In this document: positions 1 to 5,821 of the stretch, piece after piece
How the letters are laid out: each line of letters begins with the position of its first letter
Position numbering within the stretch: position 1 is the first letter of the stretch
NCBI GenBank assembly: GCA_002405405.1
Contig: DHLT01000136.1
Span: 1 to 5,821, forward strand
DNA: 5,821 bases
DNA from: Ignavibacteria bacterium UBA4661
Lineage (GTDB): Bacteria; Bacteroidota; Ignavibacteria; Kapaibacteriales; UBA4661
Direction of reading: 5' to 3'
Made by a program: the position numbers and the translations under genes
The notes under the pieces: generated by a model
Databases searched by the model: none
The model's input: the letters and a program-made list of their open reading frames with translations, nothing else
What the model was told of the DNA's origin: nothing

Positions 1-3000
1 TTACGCAGGTGGTTGTTACTGTTCCGGCGGGAACAAGCACAAATCAAGGTCATCTTTTCGTGCAGAATGTTGCCGGTACAGCCGCATCGGTGATCTTAAC
101 GATTATATTGCCACCGACTATCACGAGTGTTTCTTCGCTGGTAACAACAACACGACAAACACTCACCATTGCCGGTACAAATATGGGAAATCTCACGGCG
201 GTGCGATTCTTTGGTACGAATGGTGTATCAGGACCAATTCAAAGTCAAACACTCACGCAAGTGGTGGTTACAGTACCGACAGGTATTACGGCAACCGGTG
301 GCTCAATTACTATAACAAATATCGCCGGAAGTGCAACATCAGCAGACAATGTCGTCATCGTTGCGCCACCGACTATTACCGCACAATCGGCAACACAGCT
401 TGTGGGTGGTACACAAATTACGCTGACGGGGACGAATCTCGATCGCGTCTCAAGCGCGCTCTTTTTGGGGAATACGGGTACGCCGGGTACGATTGTGTCG
501 CAAACGCCAACGCAAATAGTGATTACATCGCCACTACAGATACTTCAACGTTCGGGTGTTATTGTGGTGCGCAATATTGCAGGGACAGCCCAATCGCAGA
601 ATATCACGGTGATTGCTCAGCCGACCATTACGAATGTCGGTCCTCTTCCAACCTATCCGGGGCAACCACTGACCATTACCGGAACAAATTTTACGGGTGT
701 GAATGCCGTGAGATTCTTCGGACCTGACGGAGTAACAGCGAGTGTGGTATCGCTCACGGATACGCAAATCAATGTTGTTGTGCCGATTGGCGGTGCTCAA
801 ACAGGACAAATTGTTGCGAGTAATATCGCGGGATCGGTATTCTCCAATGTTATCAATCTTTTGCAAAGTCCAAGTATTTCAGGTGCGCCTGCATCGGCAA
901 GTATTGGCGATACGATTACGATTACAGGATCAAACTTTGATCTTCTTCGCTCGGTACGCTTCTTTGGTGCAGGTGGTGCCGCAGGTACAATTCTTTCGTC
1001 GAATTCCACACAAATTCGTGTCCGTGTACCATTGCAAGGTATTACAACAGCCACAGGTCAAATTTTGGTCGAAAATCCTGTTGGTGTTGGTCTTGCGCCC
1101 ATACAAACACGGCTCTTTGCACCGCCATTTGTTGCACGCATTCTTGTTGGTGGTGCAACACGTACTTTGGTGCGTGAGGGCGAAACGGTAACAGCTGTTG
1201 GCGATAATCTCGATCAAGTGCAAGCTGTTCGTATGTTTGGCATCAATGGCACACCGATACCATTTTTCAACACACAAGGTACGGTATCGATTCAGTTTGT
1301 TGTTCCAAGTGGTTTATATGGTCAATCAGGACAAGTTGCGTTAGTAAATCCATTGGGAACAGGGCTGACTCCAACGATTACCGTTGGTCGTGTACCAACG
1401 ATTACTGGTATACAACCTAATACTTTTGGTATAGGCGATACCTTAGTGATAGCAGGCAATGACTTGCAATTTGTAACAGCAGTGCGCTTCTTCGGTACAA
1501 CGGGTACAAGTGGAAGAATTCTTTCGCAAACAAGCACAAGTATGTTTGTTGTTGCACCGCAAGCAGCAGGATCAGGTCGTGTGGTCGCAGTTAATGAGCT
1601 TGGTACGGGGCAGTCGCCATCCGATGTCGGTTATCGCCCCGTTGCACCGGGTCCGCCGATCATAGGAACGCTTAGTAATCTGACGACAAGCTCTGCGACA
1701 TTGTTGTTCACAGCCCCGACTACGGGTGGAGTACCGACACGTTTTGAAGTCATTCTTACACCTAATGGAACAATTTTGCCGAGCACGATTACGTTTAGTG
1801 GAAATACTCCATACCTTGTGCGCTTTGCCGACCTTGCCTCCGGTACACGCTACACGGCACAAGTACGTGCTGTGAATGCCGGTGGCGCAAGCACTTACGC
1901 CAGTGCTAATTTTGAAACGGCACTTGCCGGCGGTCCGGTAAATATTCCGACAGCCCTGCGTTTAGTTCAAGCAGATGCAAGCAGTGCGCGCATTGCGTGG
2001 AATGCTCCTCTTGGTGGCGGTACACCCTCGCGGTATCGCATACAGAGTCGTTGGATTGTTGATCCGCCAGTACAAGGGGCAAGTCCATCGACACGTGATC
2101 TGTCGGAGGTTACCGTTGATCGATTTAGCAATGAGGCACAACTCTCGGGATTGAATTTTATACAATCGATAGGAGTATCAACAAATTTTGGATTTTTTTA
2201 TGTTGTTTTTCCTCGTACTGTACCAGTTCGTTATGAATTCCGCATTCGTTCGGAGAATGCCGTATCAAGCAGTGCTTATACCGATTGGATTGTCTTACGT
2301 ACGCCGCCCAATTCGCCCGGTGCACCGACCGTGCTTTCAGCGCAGGACATTACAACAACATCTTTTATTGCACAGGGTAATGTTGCTGGCGATCAGTTGC
2401 AATCGGTTGATATCGCGCTCTTCAGTTCAGAGAATAATTTTACTCAGCCCATTCAGAGCATTACCATTCCTCGCACGACTGCGGGGCAGATTCGCCAAAC
2501 ATTCACAGGTATTCGCAATGGTGTGAATTACAATTTCACCATGAGTGCGCGCAATCTTGGCGGTGTAAGTCCTGTGGCACGCTCTGCGAATTTTACAGGA
2601 TTACCTAATGTTCCGGGTGCACCACAATTGCTGACAACAAACAATCTTCGCAGTACCAGCTTTGATGCAAATTGGTTAGTCTTGCGTGGTTTGGGTGGAA
2701 CACCTGATGGTTTTGAAGTTCAATTGGCAAGCGGTGAGCAATCGATTGATAGCGGTCGTGTTACCCAGATTGTAGGAGCAGGTGCTGTTCGTAATACATT
2801 TATCGGGCTAAACCCCGAATTATCATACCGTTGGCGTGTTCGTGCATACAATAATAATCAAACGGCATTCAGTGCCTGGTCGGATATCCTTAATGTCAAT
2901 TTAATTGATTTCCGACGTCGAGATTCTTTAGCATTGGTTCGGATTTTCCGCGAAGGTGGGGGTACGAGTTGGATCAACAGCCGCAATTGGAATACAATAG

Positions 3001-4016
3001 TGCCGATTGACTTGTGGTATGGAGTTGTAACTGATGGTGGACGTGTAATTAGTCTGGAACTGGGCAACAACCGACTTACGGCACTTTCGCCAGATGTTGG
3101 CCAACTTTCTGCTCTGCGATATTTGTCCGTGTGGGGTAATGCACTGACTTCTCTGCCTGATTCGATTGGTGTTTTGCGAAACCTCGAAGAAATTGAAGCG
3201 CACAACAATCAACTGACGGCATTCAATGTCAATCTTGCCGGCATGAATGCGCTGACTGTTTTGCGACTCAACAATAATCGAATCAATTCGCTTGGTGCGA
3301 ATGTTTTTTCGGTATCATCACCGTTACGCGTGGTTCGCTTAGACAATAACAATTTCTCAGGGAGTTTCACTCAGCAGATTTTCAATTTGAATGAAGTTCG
3401 TATTGTCAATCTCGCCAATAATGCTCTCACAGGTTTTGCGGGTAATGTCGGCAAATGGCTGTATCTAACGAATATTAACTTGAATCGTAATCAATTGACG
3501 GCTGTGCCTAATTTATCCAACAATTTTTTAATTCGGCATTATAATGTTGCACAGAACCGCATCAGTGCAAATGGATTGAGTGTCAATGCTAGTTTGAATA
3601 TTCCTCGCGTAACATATATTACCGATCCGCAAAATGTGGCAATCATTGCAGGACAGTCCACTGCACAAGATGATGATGTGACTGACATGCAAACCATGCC
3701 TAATAGATCAATTGTTGATCCGCTTGCCGGTGTGCTTAAAGTCGATGGTAGTGCTGCAATGCGCGCTTATCCGCTTCCGGCTCGTGATGAACTTATGCTT
3801 GACATAGTGATGCCGCAAAGTGGGCTTTTGCGTATGACCATAACTGATAATCTTGGTCGAGTTGTACGTGAACAAGCTCTTTTGATAAGAGGTGAGTCAG
3901 TTACAACGTTTAAACTCGATGTGGGTATGCTAACTGCCGGACAATATACGATTGCCTTATCGAATGATCTGGCTATGCGACAGCCGCTTCGTACTTCATT
4001 TGTTATTGTACGATAA
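1..4016 (+). CDS. Large modular surface adhesin-like protein (IPT/TIG, Fn3, LRR, T9SS sorting domain), 5' partial
   Basis: This is the C-terminal 1337 codons of a giant secreted protein, ending at TAA 4014-4016. The frame is open to the left edge. The GTG at 9 is not a start, because the codons before it (Thr-Gln) continue a repeat motif, LTQVVVTVP, that recurs at 252-278. Domain order is seven IPT/TIG-like repeats (the first cut by the edge), four fibronectin III-like modules, a leucine-rich repeat domain with an N-terminal cap, a Thr/Asp-rich linker, and a C-terminal T9SS type A sorting domain. No catalytic motif is visible. From family knowledge, IPT and Fn3 arrays form extended stalks, and LRRs commonly bind proteins or glycans. 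The inferred role is adhesion or recognition at the cell surface after T9SS export. The signal peptide must lie upstream. The ligand cannot be told from sequence. The gene is followed after 11 bases by another exported-protein gene in a probable operon. Confidence 0.95.
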   Translation, partial: TQVVVTVPAGTSTNQGHLFVQNVAGTAASVILTIILPPTITSVSSLVTTTRQTLTIAGTNMGNLTAVRFFGTNGVSGPIQSQTLTQVVVTVPTGITATGGSITITNIAGSATSADNVVIVAPPTITAQSATQLVGGTQITLTGTNLDRVSSALFLGNTGTPGTIVSQTPTQIVITSPLQILQRSGVIVVRNIAGTAQSQNITVIAQPTITNVGPLPTYPGQPLTITGTNFTGVNAVRFFGPDGVTASVVSLTDTQINVVVPIGGAQTGQIVASNIAGSVFSNVINLLQSPSISGAPASASIGDTITITGSNFDLLRSVRFFGAGGAAGTILSSNSTQIRVRVPLQGITTATGQILVENPVGVGLAPIQTRLFAPPFVARILVGGATRTLVREGETVTAVGDNLDQVQAVRMFGINGTPIPFFNTQGTVSIQFVVPSGLYGQSGQVALVNPLGTGLTPTITVGRVPTITGIQPNTFGIGDTLVIAGNDLQFVTAVRFFGTTGTSGRILSQTSTSMFVVAPQAAGSGRVVAVNELGTGQSPSDVGYRPVAPGPPIIGTLSNLTTSSATLLFTAPTTGGVPTRFEVILTPNGTILPSTITFSGNTPYLVRFADLASGTRYTAQVRAVNAGGASTYASANFETALAGGPVNIPTALRLVQADASSARIAWNAPLGGGTPSRYRIQSRWIVDPPVQGASPSTRDLSEVTVDRFSNEAQLSGLNFIQSIGVSTNFGFFYVVFPRTVPVRYEFRIRSENAVSSSAYTDWIVLRTPPNSPGAPTVLSAQDITTTSFIAQGNVAGDQLQSVDIALFSSENNFTQPIQSITIPRTTAGQIRQTFTGIRNGVNYNFTMSARNLGGVSPVARSANFTGLPNVPGAPQLLTTNNLRSTSFDANWLVLRGLGGTPDGFEVQLASGEQSIDSGRVTQIVGAGAVRNTFIGLNPELSYRWRVRAYNNNQTAFSAWSDILNVNLIDFRRRDSLALVRIFREGGGTSWINSRNWNTIVPIDLWYGVVTDGGRVISLELGNNRLTALSPDVGQLSALRYLSVWGNALTSLPDSIGVLRNLEEIEAHNNQLTAFNVNLAGMNALTVLRLNNNRINSLGANVFSVSSPLRVVRLDNNNFSGSFTQQIFNLNEVRIVNLANNALTGFAGNVGKWLYLTNINLNRNQLTAVPNLSNNFLIRHYNVAQNRISANGLSVNASLNIPRVTYITDPQNVAIIAGQSTAQDDDVTDMQTMPNRSIVDPLAGVLKVDGSAAMRAYPLPARDELMLDIVMPQSGLLRMTITDNLGRVVREQALLIRGESVTTFKLDVGMLTAGQYTIALSNDLAMRQPLRTSFVIVR
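3..1652 (+). repeat. Array of IPT/TIG-like beta-sandwich repeats (one partial, six complete)
   Basis: Complete units begin at 114, 369, 621, 870, 1125 and 1395 and are 85, 84, 83, 85, 90 and 86 codons long. The partial unit covers 3-113. Each unit opens with a Pro-Thr-Ile-Thr-like strand, then an x-Thr-Ile-x-Gly-x-Asn motif, an (A/S)VRFFG-type motif (201, 708, 954, 1482; varied to ALFLG at 456 and VRMFG at 1227), a TQ-x-x-V-x-VP strand, and a closing N-x-x-G strand. This matches the IPT/TIG immunoglobulin-like fold seen in bacterial surface proteins. The unit at 1125 is the longest and most diverged. The array continues upstream of the window, so the total number of units is unknown. DNA identity between units is modest and codons for the same motif differ, which points to old duplication. 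Confidence 0.85.
1653..2912 (+). repeat. Four tandem fibronectin type III-like modules
   Basis: Modules start at about 1653, 1935, 2316 and 2613, each opening with a Pro-rich turn (PP, PVNIP, PGAP, PGAP). The second and fourth have the B-strand Trp (IAWNAP, ANWLVL). All four have the late Tyr-x-x-x-(V/I/M)-x-(A/S)-x-N motif of Fn3 domains (RYTAQVRAVN, RYEFRIRSEN, NYNFTMSARN, SYRWRVRAYN). Module 2 is about 127 residues rather than the usual 90-100 and carries an insertion that includes an aromatic run near 2187-2213. Module 3 lacks the core Trp and is the weakest match. The block probably acts as a spacer between the IPT stalk and the LRR domain. Confidence 0.8.
2922..3590 (+). repeat. Leucine-rich repeat domain with N-terminal cap (about 8 repeats)
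   Basis: The cap (2922-3044) has the DSLALVRIF...GGTSWINSRNW...W-x-GV pattern typical of LRR N-terminal caps in bacterial and plant-type LRR proteins. From 3045, about eight repeats of 22-24 residues follow the L-x-x-L-x-L-x-x-N-x-L pattern. Examples are LELGNNRLTAL, LRYLSVWGNALTSLP, LTVLRLNNNRINSL, VRIVNLANNALTGF and INLNRNQLTAVP. The last repeat (around HYNVAQNRIS) is degenerate. The fold is a solenoid likely to present a binding face outside the cell. The limits of the final repeat are approximate. Confidence 0.88.
3762..4013 (+). other. T9SS type A C-terminal sorting domain
   Basis: The last ~84 residues of the first gene follow the Por secretion system sorting-domain layout (TIGR04183-like). 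They show a YPLPARDEL start (the usual motif is YPNPxxDxL, here with Leu for Asn), alternating beta strands, DNLGRVVRE in the middle, the LTAGQYTIAL strand and a terminal RTSFVIVR. In characterised systems this domain directs passage through the outer-membrane translocon and is then removed, with the mature protein linked to A-LPS or released. Its presence implies a T9SS encoded elsewhere in the genome. Confidence 0.85.
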
Positions 4017-4022
4017 GGAGGT
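4015..4022 (+). promoter_or_regulatory. Strong Shine-Dalgarno overlapping the upstream stop codon
   Basis: AAGGAGGT lies five bases before ATG 4028 and begins inside the TAA (4014-4016) that ends the adhesin gene. It is a near-perfect anti-SD match with ordinary spacing, so it fixes the start at 4028 over the in-frame ATGs at 4073 and 4115, which have no such site. The overlap suggests that ribosomes finishing the first gene can start the second (translational coupling). Confidence 0.85.
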
Positions 4023-4027
4023 GTACT

Positions 4028-4831
4028 ATGATTTCGAACCATAATTTTTGTTTTCAATATCCAGTCATTCTCATGAAAAGCAGAATCCATCATATTACTC
4101 ATACGGCACTCACAATGCGTGTCGCTCTTGTTTGCGCGGCAATCATGATGACATTCTGTTCTCTGAATGCGCAAGTACAAGTAGTCCGTCAGCGGGCTGT
4201 AGCGGTGAGTTTGCAGAATATTAATGATGTAGCTGAAAGCACAACATTGTTTGAGTTAACTTTACGAAATGCCGGAGCTACTGCAGTACAACTTCGAGTA
4301 GGCGGGGAGCTGAGTACGAATAACACTGTGGTTATGCAAACAGTATTGAGTCGTGCTCCGTTGTTTACATTACAACCCGGAGAAACACGGATAATTCTTG
4401 CTCATGATGTCTTTTTACGCGGAGCTGTTTCAGGCGCAGTGCAGACAGATGCACCTGTATTTCCAATCAGTGATAGCTATCAAGTATGTTATCGTGTTGT
4501 TGATGCCGGTGGGAATGAAGTACTGCCACGTACCTGCATTCAAGCTGAACAACCACCGAAGATTGATGTAGCGCAAGCACGGTGGCAGATACGCAGGATA
4601 TTAGGTTTTGAAGTAACGATCGGCACGATTATACAGACTGATGGTGGAAGTTTTTTGATCAGTGGCCGCTTGTCATTGCCAAGTAATAATGTCTTTACAG
4701 TGCCGACAGGTCGAACAGTAAACTTTGTGAATGCCCTAATACCTATCGATCAATTATTAAGTGGTGCAACAGATGTAGATCCATCGGGTGGTCAGTTGAG
4801 ATTAGTAGAAACCGAAATGCAGTTGAAATAA
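4028..4831 (+). CDS. Secreted beta-rich protein, probably the N-terminal part of a gene interrupted by TAA
   Basis: This reading frame of 267 residues has a signal peptide: the hydrophobic stretch VALVCAAIMMTF (residues 32-43), then SLNA and likely cleavage before Gln49. No lipobox is visible. Residues ~49-178 form a beta-rich domain with the pattern F-x-L-x-L-x-N...FTLQPGETR...YQVCYRVVD...C...QPPK. Cys154 and Cys170 may form a disulfide. This resembles, from memory only, the N-terminal domain of large repetitive Bacteroidetes surface proteins (TANFOR-type), where a Y-x-x-C/C pair precedes a Pro-Pro. Residues ~190-267 begin a second beta-rich region with GGSFLISGRLSL (4643-4678), a motif that recurs after the stop. 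The protein ends abruptly at LVETEMQLK with no terminal domain or sorting signal, while the frame continues open beyond TAA 4829-4831. It is probably a truncated N-terminal part; function is unknown. Confidence 0.85.
   Translation: MISNHNFCFQYPVILMKSRIHHITHTALTMRVALVCAAIMMTFCSLNAQVQVVRQRAVAVSLQNINDVAESTTLFELTLRNAGATAVQLRVGGELSTNNTVVMQTVLSRAPLFTLQPGETRIILAHDVFLRGAVSGAVQTDAPVFPISDSYQVCYRVVDAGGNEVLPRTCIQAEQPPKIDVAQARWQIRRILGFEVTIGTIIQTDGGSFLISGRLSLPSNNVFTVPTGRTVNFVNALIPIDQLLSGATDVDPSGGQLRLVETEMQLK
4115..4171 (+). other. Predicted signal peptide core (Sec)
   Basis: Residues 30-48 of the second gene (MRVALVCAAIMMTFCSLNA) form a classic Arg, hydrophobic core and Ala-ending cleavage region, with Gln49 as the likely first mature residue. 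With the SD-supported start at 4028, a 29-residue hydrophilic, His-rich extension precedes this core. That is long but tolerated by Sec. A start at 4073 or 4115 would give a more standard length but lacks a ribosome binding site. Confidence 0.75.
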
Positions 4832-4836
4832 AATGG

Positions 4837-4854
4837 ATGGTTGCCGGTAACCAT
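4837..4854 (+). other. Small perfect hairpin just after the in-frame stop
   Basis: ATGGTT and AACCAT pair perfectly around the loop GCCGGT. The structure begins five bases after TAA 4829-4831. It includes the first two bases of ATG 4853 and overlaps the end of the weak SD-like GGATGG (4835-4840). In mRNA it could hinder starting at 4853. It is too short and lacks the U-run of a terminator, and a 6-bp stem can occur by chance. Confidence 0.35.
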
Positions 4855-5821
4855 GAGCAATACTCAAGGATTGACAGTACGGCGCGAATTGGGAATAGAG
4901 GGTCGTCCGGGGGCGATCCGCGAGCCGATGTTTGTCAACATGAATACCCTCTTGGCACAAGTACCGAATTCCGGTGTAACTGGCGATGTCCGCTTGCAAT
5001 TAAATTTAGGTGAAACATTAGCATCGGGCGGGGCGAATGATATTCCCGCAATAATCTCTTCGGCACGCCTAACGATTGCACGGGGCTGGACGATTGGTAA
5101 TGCCACCGATGCCCGCTGGCGGAGCAAGGGTTTGGATATAGGGCAATTGCAAAATCCTATTGTAGTGGTTGCCAATGACAGTATGGCTATTACAGCGCAG
5201 TATCCGATTCGTATCGATGGATTCGACATTACGGCATTCAATATCAGCTATGTTTTTCGGCGTACGGGTGGGTATGATGACCGCGTAACAACGAAGGAAT
5301 CAAATACAAATATCGGCAGTCGAATTACTATTCGTTTCAACGAAGGTGATATTACGAATGGTGGTTTTACGTTCTCCGGTAGGATGACATTGAATGCGCA
5401 AGGATTCACAGATCCCGTGCGTTTCAGCATTGCCAATATCGTTTTTACACGTAATAATAACCAATGGGTCATCGGTGTAACGAATTTCAAATATGAACGA
5501 GCGGATGCAGGAAGAATTTCATTGTATGCGAATAATAATACTGATTTTACCTTTGCCCGCGACCAGCAGGGTGTCTTTTTGATTACGGGACGAGGAACAT
5601 TCGGGTTGGGTTTGCCACGAGGATTTCAAGTGGGCGTGCCGGTTAGTATGAAGTTTAGTGGTACGGGGGCAGTTGAAGCGACAATGACCCAGCGCATATT
5701 CTTTGGCGTACCAAATCGCAAAAGTTCTGGCAGAGGTAGTGAAGCGGGCGATCCGGGAACAGATGTCAAAGTAGAAGTAAACTACATAACTTATAGCTCA
5801 CCAACCAAGCGCGATGTCATG
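4853..5821 (+). CDS. Beta-rich repetitive surface protein segment, 3' partial; probably the continuation of the preceding gene
   Basis: The frame is open for 323 codons from ATG 4853 to the right edge and is in phase with the gene at 4028. It is divided from it only by TAA 4829-4831; the codons in between read NGWLPVT. The segment is rich in alternating polar/hydrophobic strands with Asn/Gly turns and lacks a signal peptide, membrane segment, cysteines or catalytic motif. Two modules, GGFTFSGRMTL (5360-5392) and QGVFLITGRGTF (5567-5602), match the one before the stop at 4643-4678. RNNNQWVIGVTNF (5450-5488) resembles the region spanning the stop. As a separate gene it would need ATG 4853, served only by GGATGG 12 bases upstream and partly inside a small hairpin. 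A cytoplasmic fate for such a sequence is unlikely. The best reading is the C-terminal part of one exported protein. Function is unrecognised; the real C-terminus lies outside the window. Confidence 0.7.
   Translation, partial: MSNTQGLTVRRELGIEGRPGAIREPMFVNMNTLLAQVPNSGVTGDVRLQLNLGETLASGGANDIPAIISSARLTIARGWTIGNATDARWRSKGLDIGQLQNPIVVVANDSMAITAQYPIRIDGFDITAFNISYVFRRTGGYDDRVTTKESNTNIGSRITIRFNEGDITNGGFTFSGRMTLNAQGFTDPVRFSIANIVFTRNNNQWVIGVTNFKYERADAGRISLYANNNTDFTFARDQQGVFLITGRGTFGLGLPRGFQVGVPVSMKFSGTGAVEATMTQRIFFGVPNRKSSGRGSEAGDPGTDVKVEVNYITYSSPTKRDVM

Noticed and set aside
9..11. GTG as the start of the first gene
   Set aside because: The frame is open upstream to the edge and the preceding codons (Thr-Gln) belong to a repeat motif seen again at 252-278, so the gene is truncated by the window.
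742..1191. Plus-strand frame of 149 codons inside the IPT array
   Set aside because: It is out of frame with the repeat protein, and its translation is irregular with no domain, while the main frame encodes clear repeats.
3767..4180. Minus-strand open frame of 137 codons spanning the junction of the first two genes
   Set aside because: It lies opposite two well-supported + strand genes, has no recognisable domain or ribosome binding site, and its composition is that of an antisense shadow.
4829..4831. TAA as a recoded sense codon
   Set aside because: The first gene also ends at TAA immediately before a strong ribosome binding site, so TAA works as a stop here; no selenocysteine- or pyrrolysine-like context applies to TAA.
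4837..4854. The small hairpin as a transcription terminator
   Set aside because: The stem is only 6 bp and is not followed by a T-run; the coding frame continues straight through it.
4864..5241. Minus-strand open frame of 125 codons opposite the third segment
   Set aside because: The + strand frame here is open for over 300 codons with repeat structure and a beta-strand pattern; the antisense product shows no coherent domain.
5453..5542. AAT trinucleotide runs (5453-5460 and around 5531-5539) as a phase-variable microsatellite
   Set aside because: The runs are only three or so units and encode Asn in turns; triplet changes would not shift the frame, and the tracts are too short to be likely slippage sites.

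Overview
The window is coding on the + strand almost throughout. It looks like part of a cell-surface or secretion locus from the Bacteroidota/Chlorobiota (FCB) group. The main evidence is the C-terminus of the first gene, which has the layout of a type IX secretion system (T9SS) type A sorting domain, a signal known only from that group. A near-perfect Shine-Dalgarno sequence before the second gene is unusual for Bacteroidia, where such sites are largely lost. It fits better with a deeper FCB lineage such as Chlorobi, Ignavibacteria or Kapabacteria. The placement is inference; no marker gene is present.

Layout: (1) From the left edge to 4016 runs the 3' part of a very large modular adhesin-like gene, whose start lies upstream. 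It encodes the tail of one IPT/TIG-like repeat and six complete ones (3-1652), four fibronectin type III-like modules (1653-2912), a cap plus about eight leucine-rich repeats (2922 to about 3590), a linker, and the T9SS sorting domain (about 3762-4013). (2) Eleven bases later, with a Shine-Dalgarno that begins inside the previous stop codon, a second gene starts at 4028. It encodes a signal peptide, a beta-rich domain with two cysteines resembling the N-terminal domain of large Bacteroidetes surface proteins, and the start of a second beta-rich region, and it stops at TAA 4829-4831. (3) The same reading frame then stays open from 4832 to the right edge. If translated separately, its best start is ATG 4853, but that start has a poor ribosome binding site and no signal peptide.

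The most notable point is the single in-frame TAA at 4829-4831. It appears to fall in the turn of a beta-hairpin, within a module that recurs twice downstream. Segments 2 and 3 are therefore best read as one secreted protein of at least 598 codons interrupted by a nonsense codon (mutation, strain variant or base-call error), though two coupled genes remain possible.

The genes probably form one operon for extracellular proteins: a T9SS-exported, repeat-rich adhesin followed by a second exported beta-rich protein. No RNA gene, mobile element, CRISPR array or convincing terminator was seen, and no gene-free stretch exceeds 25 bases.
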